Origin: Sequoia sempervirens
Taxonomy: Eukaryota > Streptophyta > Pinopsida > Cupressales > Cupressaceae
Length of the DNA stretch: 64,000 bases
Assembly: GCA_007258455.2 (NCBI GenBank)
Contig: VDFB02000003.1
Location: forward strand, 39,294,248 to 39,358,247
Reading direction: 5' to 3'
Positions 23,980-36,560 of the stretch are shown here, piece by piece. The translations under genes were made by a program, and so were the position numbers. The notes under the pieces are model-generated. The model was not told the DNA's origin and did not search any database. It worked only from the letters and a program-made list of their open reading frames with translations. Each line of letters starts with the position of its first letter. Position 1 is the stretch's first letter.

Positions 23980-26327
23980 AAGTTCTAACACTAGGTACTC
24001 CGGTTTTACATGAGCCCATTAGGTTGTCCTTGTTGTTTGTACCCTTATGTGTGTATCCCTTTCTTTGTTTTCCTTTACTATACTGAGTGGTTTATGTTTA
24101 GGGTAGGGTCAACCTAGTTACCCTAGAGGTAGATAAGAGATGTTCTTCTCTCCTTCTATCCTTCCTGTTATTGATGACTAAATAGTTGTTAATTATGTTA
24201 GGAAGGAATATGGGATGCTCTATCTTAAGTATGTTAGTATATATTTATGACATGGAGTAGTGTGGAGGTTTAACCACTCTCATGTGTAAAAGATAAATGC
24301 TTTTCTATTCTGAATAGTGAATATGGATTTGTGTTGGGTGTATTGTAAGAAAAGCTAATGATGGATTATGGATATATGTGATGATATGAATCACGTGGAT
24401 TATGGAAGTAAATATACTTATAGAATTGTGTATGTAATTGTATTCCCCTTGTAAATGTGAGAAACCAATAATTGTGCATTGGTTGAGTGTTGTGAATACC
24501 CTGTACTTGTTTTGTGTGCCATGGGATGGTGATACTGTGTACCCATCCATGAGGAATATGTTGTATTTTGGTGTGGGATTAACCATACCATTATGTGTGC
24601 TTGTATGTTTGTTACATGATTGAGGGCCAACCCACATGTGGTTGAAAATCTATATATATATATATATAAGAGTAGCCAAAAGGTAGTTTCACAAATTCTT
24701 TTCTTTTGGTTCTCTAGTCCCTCAATCTGTGAAGGGGTAGTAGCAACCACAAATTTCCTTGGGCGTAGTGTGCACCATGTGCATATTGCAACATAAAGCG
24801 TTCTTAGCTCAACTGATCCCAAGGAAATGTACCCACTACTTTGCCTTATGATGGATCAGGTTACTTGATCCATATGTGCTAGCCTTATCCCCATAGTTTT
24901 GAGTACAACAACATTGGTTGTTAGTACATGTCTAGCCATCTATAGGGATGTTGTGTTGGCATTAGAAAGTCTACCTCATCTGTATGAGAGGTGAAGCTCG
25001 AGTAGCCCCATATTGATTTACTCATATATGTATTGTATACATTGTATCCCTACATGTTCTGACATGATGCAAGGGATATGATGCTACACCCCACTGATGT
25101 TTCGACATAGTGCTGGTGAGGATGATAGCCTACTTGTGTGATGAGCGTAATGGGGCCTCACACACTTGTAGAGGGATACCCATGGTTTCTTTGACAGTGT
25201 TTGGGTCAGTTAGCATATGGGTATGTCCTATCCATGTATACCTCTGGCTACAGTGGGTGCCTGCATGTGCCTTATCCATGAGGTATCACTATGCGAGGTG
25301 TGTTTTGCGCGTTCCTACTTCTGCGGAGCCATAAACACATTTCCATGTAGCATACGACCAGTGTGTGCCTTCTCCGACTAGTGTATGACCTTGTCGCGTG
25401 ACAACGCAAGACAAGGTGTTGCCGAGGAGTACACTTTGTGACATGTGGATGGCATGCTCGCTCTGCACCACATGAGGGCTACTGTTATAGCCTAACGATG
25501 TTCCCTCCTTCCTCATTTGATGGCTAGTATCTATTCATGTAGTGTTGTACAATGCAATTTTGAAGATTGTGTACTTTCTTTATAGTTATTGAGGATTTTA
25601 TGTTGATTGTGAAGGTCGACACCTTGTTTATATTTAATTGTGATGGTTTAGCCACACCTTGTGATCTTATTTTCTCGTAGCCTTCATGGTTACATTTGAT
25701 TTAGTGTTGACATTACACGCATTTCTTACTTTATTGTTGAAATTGAATCTTATTTGATGTTTATTTATGACTTTGGTGGCTAAACTAGTTTATCCTTATT
25801 GTTTTTGAGGTCAGTCATGTGTCATATTGTGATTCCTCTCCAAGGACATATGAGACAAACTTGGTGAGTGTATATGAGGAAGTAGACGCAGGGAACCTTG
25901 AGGATGGGGGTATGTGAGGTTGATATATAGCTAGGACCCACTACCCACCTATGTGTGATGACTATCTCTTGGAGGCTAACCACCTTATACAACAAGAGAT
26001 AGGTCATTGTGGTCTTGCTTGGATGGTCTCACCATGTGTGTGTGGCCTAACACCATCAAGCCACTGAGTGTGAGGTATGGATTATGTGAGATGGATATTG
26101 GTTTTTAGCTCATAGATTTGTATCATGGATTAGTATGTTGCTTTCTGGCATCCAGATGGACCCTTGCGTAGCCTTGTAATGTGATACCCGGTGATGTGAG
26201 TTTGTGTGTATGTGAAGAATGTATTTTAATCATGGATATAATACTTAGATCCTTGAGATTTTGTTTCCTCCCCTTATGTTTTTCTCGCCTAATATCTAAG
26301 ACTTGTTCTATGGTGGTGTTGTGTAGG
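23980..26327 (+). other. Leader of the chromovirus, noncoding
   Basis: About 2.3 kb between primer site and gag start with no coding similarity seen on either strand. The open frames are short and do not resemble gag. Confidence 0.5.
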
Positions 26328-26869
26328 ATGATTCCTAGAGGTCGTGATCTTGATAGGGGTCATGGTAGAGGTCAGGGAAGTGATCATGGAGTTATTCATT
26401 AGAACACTTCTTTCTTGAATTCCCATGAGGATGATCATGAGGAACACCTGGACCCTCAGTTACATCCCTTGAAGAAATTCTTAACTGACTTGACCCAAGA
26501 CAAGAGAGCAATCAACAGATGGTTAGGGAAAGAGAAAGGTTTCCTAGGAGAAGAGGTGTTTGAGCTATAGCGGGCCTTATGATGAACCTTTTGAGGGAGC
26601 GTTATCCTACCTTTCATATTCTTAGTGGTGGTTTGGAGGATGAGACTTAGATGATTGGTGTCTGAATTGGTGGTCGTCTTTTTTCTAGGAGAATCCAGAG
26701 TTGGTTACGAGCCCGGCTTTATCGACTTGACTAGTCTAATTAGAGCACTCAAACTACATCTTGTAGGGGTCAGTTCCAACAAATTAGTGCACCCCCTCGA
26801 GGCAGAGGAAATGGCAGAAATGTAGAATGTTTCTCTTGTGGCCAACAGGGCCACATAGCTAGAAAATGT
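26328..26869 (+). pseudogene. Chromovirus gag remnant: RG-rich start and CCHC zinc knuckle
   Basis: An ATG at 26328 opens an Arg/Gly-rich start (MIPRGRDLDRGHGRGQGSD) like chromovirus gag, interrupted by TAG at 26400. The following sequence (DPQLHPLKKFLTDL and on) holds more stops. A frame change leads to RLFSRRIQSWLRARL and then the knuckle CFSCGQQGHIARKC at 26828-26869, a classic CX2CX4HX4C nucleocapsid motif. The central capsid region is missing, so gag is internally deleted as well as frame-broken. Such a protein would have bound genomic RNA in the virus-like particle. Confidence 0.75.
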
Positions 26870-26999
26870 CCTCAAAGGAGCACACCTGAAGTCAATCAGA
26901 GACCAGAAATCACAAAGCCAACAAGGGATGATGTGGGTAGGTTCCACATAGCGTATGTAGCAGATGATGATCGTTGGGTAGAGCATCAGGGCACAAATG

Positions 27000-27197
27000 T
27001 GGAGACTACAAGTAGAGGAAAGGCAGTTGGTTTTGGAGCCCATGGATGTCACGCAGGACAGGAGACTCGCCCTTGGGGATCAATATATTGAGCAGGTTAG
27101 GGTGGAGTGGGATCCGAGAGATGATATTTCAACTACTTGGGAGGATGAGACCTAGATGAGGGAGCTCTATCCTGATTTGCTTATGTTTTTCAGGTAG
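27000..27197 (+). pseudogene. Chromodomain remnant at the end of deleted pol
   Basis: Reading from the ATG at 27042 gives MDVTQDRRLALGDQYIEQV, then RVEWDPRDDISTTWEDE, one in-frame TAG, and MRELYPDLLMFFR before a stop at 27195. The pattern (a DRR start, an IEQVxVxW strand, the TWED turn and a YPDL end) is that of the C-terminal integrase chromodomain of plant chromoviruses, which reads histone marks to target integration. The integrase core, RT and protease that should lie between the zinc knuckle and this domain are absent, so a deletion endpoint must lie near 26960-27010. Confidence 0.65.
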
Positions 27198-27827
27198 TGC
27201 TTTTACTTTGATAGACCATGATACTATGTTGTTATTTGATCGCTGACATTGGAGTGATGATGGTTTTATATTGTGATGTGATGGTACACTATATGGATGA
27301 TTATTGTTATGACATGCTTTTCGGTTAGTATAGTTGTTTATTTGAGCTGATATTGTTATATGCTCATCTGTAGTTAATTGATGTTTAAAATTTCATCAGT
27401 TTTGATGTGACACTATAGTGGTGAAGGGCTAAGAAAAAAAATGGTAATGCATTTGGAATTGAATACTTTTATATGCTTCTGAAAACATGAAATGGTGTGT
27501 ATTTTTTAATATCAAGTAATCATATGATGTGTTTCCTTGTATGGGATTTTGAAGATGTTTGTATTGGGAATGAAAAATTGAGTTAATTGGAGTACCTGCT
27601 ATATTTATTAGTGTTAAAATCAAGTAGTTTACTGTAAGAAATGTATGGATTTTCTAAATAAAGGTGGTTAGAAAGCTATTATTTTCAAATATGTAGCCAG
27701 ATAGTGATTTTAATTGTAATGATTCAGAAAGAGGATGTACATTAATTATAGATTAGAGAAAGTTTGGGACTAATGTGTTTATGTTTCCATTTTGAGCCTT
27801 GTGACTTCCAAGAGTAAGTCAAGTTTT

Positions 27828-27839
27828 AGGGGGGGAGAA
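27828..27839 (+). promoter_or_regulatory. Polypurine tract of the chromovirus
   Basis: A, seven G, then AGAA lies directly before the TG of the 3' LTR, the expected plus-strand primer. Confidence 0.8.
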
Positions 27840-29381
27840 TGTAGTGCCCCTTCATTCTCACTTGGGATGTGTAGGTAGTCTAGCTAAGGAATTTGAAGAG
27901 GAAGATGGAAGAAGAGCTTCTTATGGTACTTTTGTGGGTATGATGCACATTGTTTTGTTATTACTATGATGCAAAGATTTATTAGGTAGTTAAGTGATGC
28001 AATAGTATGTTGTGAGGATAGGTGGAAAGGTCGGCATCATACCATTGAACGTATGTGGACATACGAGAATGAGATACAATTGTTAGAGCTCCTTTCCTAG
28101 TGCCTCAACTATTATGAATGTGTACTCTAATTTGTATGTTTGAGTGAACAGATACAGGAAATCGGATTCACTTGGATTCACAGGTTTGAGTGTGGTCCAT
28201 TTCCCAATGGTATTGTTGATTGGGAGATAGTAACGAGATTTCCTTGTCAAGCCACAACCCTAGTCACAGTGTGTCATTAGTCCTTGTTTCGGTATGCTTT
28301 GTGGTCATGTTGTCCACATTTTCCTTGTCGTTTATTTATTTTACAAGGTATGTTTTGTGGGAAATTAATGTTTATAATCATTTTTAGTGATTATTTAATT
28401 AATTCTGATTAATGTTGATTGAAGCTTTATATTTGATTTAATTAATTAAATTTAATTTATTTTGTAAAGTGATTTAATCTCTGTGATTAAATTTATTTTA
28501 TAAAGTAATTAAATTAATTAGATTAAATTTATTAGAAATTATTATGTGAATTTGAATTATAAATTGCATAAAATCTTGTAATTATCAAAAGAGGAAATAT
28601 TTGTGAATTGGTTAAAAGATATTTTATATTTGACATGTGTTAGAAAATTAATTAAACACAGTAGTTGGAAATTTATTCTCGGAGAGATTAATTGCAATAA
28701 CTGAAAGAGGAAAGAGGTTACTTCATGGGAATGGAAAAGATATTTTAAAGAGTTGTTGAAAATTAAAAGAGGTTCTCGGAAATTTTTTTGGGCTCTGGTT
28801 TTTGGTTTTCTTCTTGCTGGAAAGTGATATTTTGGAGGAAGTTTTGGAAATTTGGAATCTAGAAGTGAAGCTCTTCTTCAAACTTCATTTCCTCAAGCTT
28901 CCAGAAACAGGTTCTTTTAAATATTTTTATTGTTTTGCAAATTAGAAAGATTTCCTATACAAGAAGTATTTGTGTAGAAGCTTTAATCCATTTTATAGAT
29001 TTGAAAGCTTTTGGAAAATTGTTGTGAAAATTTTAGTGCTTCTGTAGAAAATTTTATACTAAAATCTAAGTCTCTGTTGAAATTGTTTTTAAACAATAGA
29101 AAACCCAGAGGGAAAACAATAGAGAAATTTGGAAATCTCTATAGGAATTGATTTCAATCTTCCTAATAAAATTTGTAGAAAACCTTTGATTGTATTGGAA
29201 AAGATCTTCCTATAGAGGATTATCATATTGTATTGTTTTCCCAATTAATTTTATTTGACTAGAAAAGTGAAAACCTCTGGTAAATCTGTAAATCTTTTCC
29301 TGTAGAAAAATTGAGAAAATTTTCCCATTTGGAACAATTATATTTGAGATATTTGTACATATATATATATATATTCTGTAT

Positions 29382-29413
<32 letters not shown>

Positions 29414-31172
29414 GCAACATTGATTTGAAATTTTTCTGTAGAAATCAATTTAGGAAATTTATATATAAAAAATGGATTAAAAATTTCCGTACGACGATTA
29501 TAGTAGAATCACAGGTTTTATTGCAAACAATGGTTGTATATGGGTTTTGGGGGAGGCATTGTGGTTTTCCCCACAATCATCGCCCCCATAGGGAGGTGAC
29601 TGTGGGAGCAGCCCAGTGCTACCCCACAGAGGCCACGACCCATATGGCTACGGTTGTGAACAACCAACCATTAATAATGGTCGTCGAACTCTTATTTCGT
29701 CCACCCAAAACAATGCGATTTCAATTTTATTTTAAAATGAATTTTATTTAATAAATATATATATATATGTATATATGTATATCGATTTAATTTATGTTTG
29801 GTAAAGTGGTAATTGGTATAAATGTTTAAATAATATATATATTTGATATATATATATTTAAATGCATTTTTAAATAGATGCATGCAAATGCATGAAATAG
29901 ATAATTTTTAAATGATATAATTTAAAAGAGGAAATTGATTTTTATATTGATGTAATTGGGAAATTGATTTAAATGATTAGATCTAATTTCATTATTGTTT
30001 GTAAATGATATTGCTATAAGTGAGATTAATTTGAACAATGTATTATTGTTCTCTTGATAAGGAAATTGGATTTAGGAAATCTTAATGATAGTATTTAAAT
30101 ACTTTCCTGAATTGCCCTCACACTTGAGGCCTCATTTCTCAAAAATCTTAGTTTGAGAGTTTTCCAAAAAGTTCTGTCAGATGTTAATTCGTGAAGCTTC
30201 TACTCGGCTTCGAAAAAAATCTTCCCTGAGCCTTTTGGTAGTACTTTATACTTTTTGATTATGTGCCATCCCCAGCTTTATTTACTGAACTGATGCAAAT
30301 AAGCCTTTGCGGAGTTTCTTGCCGGGGATTTCGACGAGCCCTTCGATTAGGTGACTTTGCGCTGACCTTTCGGTGGATTCCCAATCCTGGCTTGTGTGAG
30401 CAGGGCGGCCTTCTGGATGCAATTTGGCTCATGACAAAGAAACGGTAACTCACGGTTTTCAGACATTACCCTCCCTGCGACACCGCGTTCCTGGCGCCCC
30501 AGCTGACGATTTCGGATTTTTGCTTCCTGGAATACCAACTTTGAGGAATGGTCAGTAGTCAGGAGTTGTGGGAAGCCATGTCTGAGGGTTGCTGGTTCGG
30601 AAATTCCGGGAGCCTTTGTTATCCCCAAGTGATGGGGCCTCAACACTTTGTTGGTGAAAAACATGTCCTCGGCATAAAACGCGATGACAGATTTCCTTTC
30701 TCCAAATTGAGAGATCGCATGTTCTCAAGCATTTGTACCATCTTTGTATAAATATTGTTGGTCTGGGCTAGATACTTTATATGTACTACTCCCTCACTTG
30801 TATTCAAGAGTGAATTCCGTAACATTGTAATTAATATTATTGTATGATCTTCCTCATTTTGGAAATGAGCTTTGTAACTACTATATTGAATAAATGCAAT
30901 CTATGAATGATTCATTAATGTAATTTGTGTCTTATGTGATGAGTTTAATGCTTTTGGATCTATGTTCTTTATATCATGAGTTTAATTTTATATGCTATGG
31001 TTAGTTCACTTTTGTATATTATGGGATTCGAGTGTAAGCGTTGTCACATACCTTAGAGGATGTATGTTAAGTGTGTTCACTTTTATTTAATATTAATTAC
31101 ACTTTTTAAAAAAATTATAGTGCTTTTGTTGTGTTTGTGTCATCCTCTAGGGTTATGTGGTGGGGCATTACA
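27840..31172 (+). repeat. 3' LTR of the chromovirus
   Basis: Partner of 20504-23963; it lacks the SINE. A block from about 30115 to 30695 is strikingly more GC-rich than the AT-rich remainder and only loosely alignable with the 5' LTR, although both ends of the LTR match well. Confidence 0.88.
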
Positions 31173-31327
31173 TGGAATGGAATCTTTATTGTATTTTGAT
31201 GGCATCTTTGTTCATTTATTCTCAATAAAGAATTTTTTTTTTTATTAAAATGGCTTGTTACATAGTTTATTTACTCGTACAATGAAATGTTGGAAATTTT
31301 ACTGAGTAGAACATCGGGGTTGTTACA

Positions 31328-31597
31328 AATATCCAGAGAGAGCAAGGAGATCTAGTCATATAAGTTCAAGAATAATACAATGAGGGTGAGTGCTTTATAG
31401 GAGCAACCCTAAATGACAAAGGGATTAGATCATGACAAGTGTTGACATCCTATGCAATGAGATAGAATGATCTAATAATAGCTGAACTAATAAAATAATA
31501 AAAGCACTCCTAAGTTTAGCTTAAGTGCATGAAATGAATTAGACTAGTAATCAATAAAGATTAATGAATTACTAGCTAATGCATGATTACTCTAACA
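31328..31597 (-). repeat. LTR remainder of the minus-strand element, duplicated copy
   Basis: It continues the LTR begun at 17403-17538 and ends CTCTAACA, followed by the TGTCAT copia flank, as at 16191-16461. Confidence 0.8.
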
Positions 31598-31603
31598 TGT
31601 CAT

Positions 31604-32870
31604 TAGCTCATGCTATGATTTTTTATCTTAAAGTTAAGAAGATGGATGTGAAGAAAATTTTTGATTTTGTTCTAGAGGAGGAGATCTACATATCATAATC
31701 AAATAACCTCATTAAGAAGGTTAAGGAAAAATTGGTTTTTGTTGTTGAAGAAATCCCTCTATGGTATAAAATAGTCTCCTAAAATGTGGTAGAAAAAGTT
31801 ATATTCATATATATTTTGGGTTAAGGTTTATTATTTTTAACTTAAATCATTATGTTTATTATAAATAAAGTAGTGAGAATTTTATCATTACCACTTCAAG
31901 TATATTAGTGATATGTCATTATTTGGTAATGGTAAGGAAATAATTAGGGACTGAAGATCTCAAATTGCTTTTCCATTTGAAATGAAATACTTAAAGGCTT
32001 CTAAATATGTTATTGGGATGAAATTTCGATGGGATAGGGATATCATAAAACTTTGTATTGGTCAAAGGTAGTATGCTGAGTCAATTTGTAGCATTTTTCT
32101 ATGACTAACAACAAACCATTGATTGTTCATATTTTTGTTGGAATTAACCTTTTATTTGATCAATGTCCTAACACGCCTATAAAAATAGAGGTGGTTCAAA
32201 TACTCTATTGGGAGATTTATGTATGCTATGTTCTATAATAAACTAAGCATTTCCCAAGTAGTTATATTCTTGAGTCATTACATCGATAATCTTGAATGGG
32301 AACATTGTCTTGTAGTTAAGAGAAACTTCAATATTTTTAGGGTTACTTTTGAGTATTTTTGTTTTATCATGGTAATTTTTTAAAGGACCAACATTAAATA
32401 TATATTTAGGATTATGTGTATTTATACTAGCTAGAGGACATTGGTAGAATAAGTCTACTAATGGCTACATGTTTAGCTTATTTGGTGGTCCAATGAGTTG
32501 GATAAGTGATAGGCTATGGTCACTTTATTCATGATAAATGTAGAGTGCATGGTAGATACTTATGTCTATAAGGATTCCATTTATATTTTGAGACTATGTT
32601 CATATGTGTGGTTGAGTCAAAGAGTTGTTAGATCTCATTATGATAGTCAAATTGTCATTTATTTGAAAAATAATCCAACCTTTCATGTATAAATGAAGCA
32701 TATTGATGCCCAATACTATTTTTTGAGACACATTAGAAGATAAAAGAGTGATGCTAGAGAAAGTTATAGCTTTTAATAATATTTAAGATGCATTGACAAA
32801 ATTGTTGAGCATAGAGAAGTTTAGGTGGTGTTGCAAGACTATGGGACCCTCAACCCCTAGTAGTTAGTTT
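31604..32870 (+). pseudogene. Ty1/copia RT and RNase H remnant
   Basis: The copia pol resumes with LAHAVIFYLKVKKMDVK. Further along are SDMSLFGNGKEIIRD (the decayed RT YVDDM region), KYLKASKYVIGM, a GRFMYAMFYNK stretch, RNase H sections (MVDTYVYKDSIYILRLCS, YDSQIVIYLKNNPTFHV, KHIDAQYYFLRHI) and the C-terminal DALTKLLSIEKFRWC. This is the full tail of a copia polyprotein, with numerous stops. Confidence 0.8.
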
Positions 32871-33720
32871 ATAACATTAATATTCCCTTTACTCTTGTAA
32901 GGTGTTTGACACGTGAAGTAATTTTATGAAAGGTGTCTCAATATTTCTCATAATGTTTAAAACTCTAAAATTCAATAGTTGGTCTATATAGATCATTTTT
33001 TGCTTCAAAAATTATTGAATAGGCTTTAAATAACTAAATTTCGAAACAATGGCATGGAGCTCCCTAAGATCTTAAATTTAAAAAAGTGGATTCAATTAGC
33101 TTCTTGAATCAAGAGTCTTGGTCTTTTGAATTTAGGCCCCCATAACAAAAATGTAAGAGAATCTATGGCACATAAGGAGAGTTGTAAGAGGGAGTTACAC
33201 ATGTTGACCATTTAATACAATCACCAACCTATGACATGCCAATATGACTATCATAAATAATATTTCATGGGTTCGAATAAGATAAATTAGAGTTTCCAAT
33301 CTAGGAGAGTAACTATGAAAATTTATTAGATAGGTGTAAGGAATACATTATATTTATATGAGGTCTCTTCTTGGGATTTGAGAGCCACTTCTGGGTGGTA
33401 TTAGCTCATGATTTTATGATTCCCCTTTCCTGTATTAATTTTTCTATTTACTGGGTGCTTTGGATGGATTTTTTAGTTTATTTTGTAGGTATTTTTATGT
33501 TGTTAATATTCCATAGCTAAGTATTAGTGTTGTCTCCTATGAAGGCTCCTTGCTTGGATTATATTATAACTGCTATAATTATTAATCAATATATTAGTTT
33601 GGAGTTTGGAGGCTAGGTTTTTCCTTGGAAGGATTTTCCCAAGATATATAATTGTGTTATGGTGAATGATTTTATTTCTTTTTGTCCTAAAAATGATTGT
33701 AAACCAATTTTTTGTTCATC
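32871..33720 (+). repeat. Probable 3' LTR region of the copia element
   Basis: Sequence after RNase H includes AGGCTAGGTTTTTCCTTGGA and TGTGTTATGGTGAATG with TTTTATTTCT near 33610-33680, a pattern I associate with plant copia LTR 3' parts. The 5' LTR is not in the window to confirm it, and the edges are approximate. Confidence 0.4.
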
Positions 33721-36090
33721 TCTCCTCTTATATTAGTTTAGGTAGCATTTTTTCACTTTGCTTCCTTTCAAAAAAGGTTTAACTTGAAAATCAAAATTTC
33801 TCTCATATTTACCTTATACCATCATCTTGATCTAATCCTATAGGTGAGAAATTAATTTCAATAGTTAATGTGATCCATTGATCTCTCTCCACTAAAAGAT
33901 CCTCCTCCTTCAATTTTCGTAACTTGATTTTTTCCTATTTAAATTCTCAATTTGAACCCTTGAGGTGTTACTAATGAATTTTAATGTTTACAATTTACTT
34001 GAATTGAACATATGTGCTTCCACTACAAAAAAATTAAGCAACACAAGAAATGTATCTTTTCCTTCAAAGGATCAAGCTAGATGAAGATTTGATACCAAAA
34101 TTTGATTTATAGTGTTTAATCTTCAATTAGGAATAATGAAATGCATTGCTATTAATTATAAATAAGAATAAACTTAAGAAAAAATAGGATTAGAAAGAAG
34201 ATAGATAAGAAGAGAGGCGACAACAAAATTTATCTTAAGAAAGCCCTTTTGGGTTAAAAATCTAGTTTCAAATACAAATCTCAATATATTAACTTCCAAG
34301 TATTACAATAGATTAAGAAGAGCCCACAAATTATGTAGCCTCTTTGTCAATACTTTAATGACATTAGATAGCCAGTTCCAAATTATAACCTATAAATATT
34401 TGTAATGCAATTTAAATTGATCTACCAAACCATTATGTCAAGGCTTGCAATTATAGAGTTTTTCCATCTAGGAAACCATTTGTGCTTTTAAACTAACCAA
34501 GGGATTCTAAAGTGGGTTCCCAAGTCATGGTTAATAGGACTAGTCAAACCTAAGAACCAAATTTCATGCATGTAGGTGTAATTCCCACTATTTGACTAGT
34601 CAACTAGTCAAACTAGGTGCTCCACTTGGAGGATGTAACTCTCTCTTCCAAGATGTTATTACATGTTGCTTGAGATGGATACTCTAGCATTCATTTCAAG
34701 TATAATTTCTAATGTAAATATATAATGCTCACCTACACCCATCAAAAGATATTTTCCTAGTATTATAGTATGTCTTACATGGAATCTTGAGATTCCTCCC
34801 ATGTGTGACCCCATTTCAAGAGCACCCATCATTACAAATTATGAAATATTTATAATTATTCCCATGAATTTTTAAGTGGGATGACACCTAATCCTAATAA
34901 AAATTAGTTTAAAAGGAAGGGGTTGGGGTTAGGTGAGGGGTTGAAGAGAGAAATAGCTAAGAAAATGGGTAAGCAATCAAAGAACATGGATAATAGGTAA
35001 ACTTTCACCAAAATACTAGTCTAGGAGGAGAGGATAAGAAATTAGGGGAGAGGTAAGACTAGTCTAGAATACTAAGCTCTCTAGAGGAGCTCAAATTTTA
35101 GTTCTTCTAGGTGAACTGGTGAGGAGATTGACTAGCTATCTAACCATGAATGAGGTAAAAAATACCAATAGTATTATAAGTTAGATTTCATACATCAAAT
35201 TAAATTTGGTAGATTCTAGAGGTGATCATCCAATTATGGTTAGCATAATTTTTAACCATGTCAATGTCCCCTCTCAACGTCCAATAGTAAGGAGAATAAT
35301 TCTAATTTATTAACATAGGTTATTTTAGATGGGTAATTGGGAGCATACTTAACTAAGCATAATACAACTATGTGATCATAGAGGAGAAGAATACCCCAAA
35401 CATAGTTGTTCAAGGGATCGAATCCTAAGGAGATCAAGAGTTTGAATGGCCAAGGAGTTGGCTTTAGAACTACATTCCCATCACCATCTTGGTGAGTAGT
35501 ATGGAAAAAGTAAGCTTCTTCCTTGATGGTTTGGAGGGTGACATAAAGTTTGGTAGCACTAAATTAGATTCTTGAAGTAATTTAAAACATTAGTGTGGTG
35601 TGAAGATATTGGGTTTTTTACCTAAATTTTTGGGTAGGGATGACTAATCCTTAACCAATTTGTGATTGAATGTTGCACTTCATTGAGAGGAGGAAAATAA
35701 AGAAATATTCTTTGAATGAATGGAAACACATTTCTTAATTATGGAAAAGTACTAGCATCCATGAGCACCTTAGAGTGAAGATTATCACAAGGAGGGGAGT
35801 GAGAGTATGGGAACCAACATCCATGAGGGAGGAATGAGAAATTCACGAAGTAGGGTGAGATAGGTTATCTTTTCAACATGTTATTTGACACCAATTATCA
35901 TGTAAAACATCCTCTTTACATGAAGGATTTGAAAGAGGAAGGTTGGATGGAGGCTATGAGGGGTGGGAGTCATAAAGGTGAGAATTAGTAAGATTTTTAT
36001 ATTTTTTGGAGTTGGAGTGAGAGGGAGAAGCCTAGGGGAGGCTTGGATAGGGGTTGGGAAGGATTTCAAGGAGAGGGGGGGATGGGTTTA
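33721..36090. other. Unassigned AT-rich intergenic sequence
   Basis: I see no coding similarity, terminal repeats or RNA genes here. The open frames are short and the composition is even. Confidence 0.5.
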
Positions 36091-36094
36091 GAAC

Positions 36095-36560
36095 CACAGA
36101 AGGAGGGGGATCAAGGCAAGGCTTATAAACTAGACAATCTTTGATGAAATGGTCTTCATAAAAATAATAAAATTAGGAATTTATCTTGTTTAGATAGTTG
36201 ACATAATGTGAGATAGTGAAAATAGGGCCAAACAATTTAAAGGACTAGGAGGGGCTAGGAGAGGTCCATTTCAATGCAAACTTGAGGCTAGAATAATTTT
36301 TTGAACTACTTTTACACCAAATGTGCCTTACAAGTTGGCTACAAATATTACTTAGGAAAGGGTGGAAATATAAATTAAGGAAAGGAAGCTCAATCCACAA
36401 GGGTTACCATGATTTGGATGTTCCCTTGGATTGGAAGGCAAAACCCTAATCTTGGAGGTAGTGGGTTTGGGCCAAAAATGACCCAAGAGCCATATTGTAA
36501 AGACACTTATCCATGGTTGGGTGAGTCAAACATACATTAAATACAACCCCAACTAATACC
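36095..36560 (-). pseudogene. LINE ORF1-like remnant (DUF4283-type plus decayed zinc knuckle)
   Basis: The minus strand translates, with stops, to PLWIELPFLNLYFHPFLSNI, then CSQLVRHIW. This resembles the W(I/V)ELP...L...IG..LGR.I core of plant LINE ORF1 DUF4283 proteins. About 60 residues later comes YYFYEDHFIKDCLVYKP, where a CxxC..GH...C knuckle would be expected but the cysteines are lost. Recognition is by eye on a badly decayed sequence. Confidence 0.4.

Larger units (their letters stand above)
20504..31172 (+). mobile_element. 10.7-kb chromovirus (Ty3/gypsy) with most of pol deleted
   Basis: LTRs lie at 20504-23963 and 27840-31172, starting TGTAGTGCCCC and ending TTACA, with a perfect TSD TGGAA (20499-20503 and 31173-31177). 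A primer site TGGTATAAGAGCCC follows the 5' LTR and a polypurine tract (A, seven G, AGAA) precedes the 3' LTR. The 3.9-kb interior keeps a gag start, a CCHC knuckle and a chromodomain, but protease, RT, RNase H and integrase core are missing. It sits inside the duplicated solo LTR; the other copy (about 16038) is the empty site. Confidence 0.9.
16665..31803. repeat. Tandem segmental duplication, unit 2 (with later 10.7-kb insertion)
   Basis: Unit 2 repeats unit 1 in the same order and orientation: element interior, LTR start (17403-17538), solo LTR (17539-20503 and the rest after 31173), LTR remainder (31328-31597), copia RT. Without the 10.7-kb chromovirus and its target duplication it is about 4.46 kb, matching unit 1 apart from microsatellite growth and small indels. 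Confidence 0.85.

Noticed and set aside
30115..30700. Foreign or bacterial-like GC-rich insert in the 3' LTR
   Set aside because: Parts still align loosely with the 5' LTR (for example TGTTAATTCGTGA versus TGTTAATTTGTGA), so a diverged LTR subfamily is more likely.
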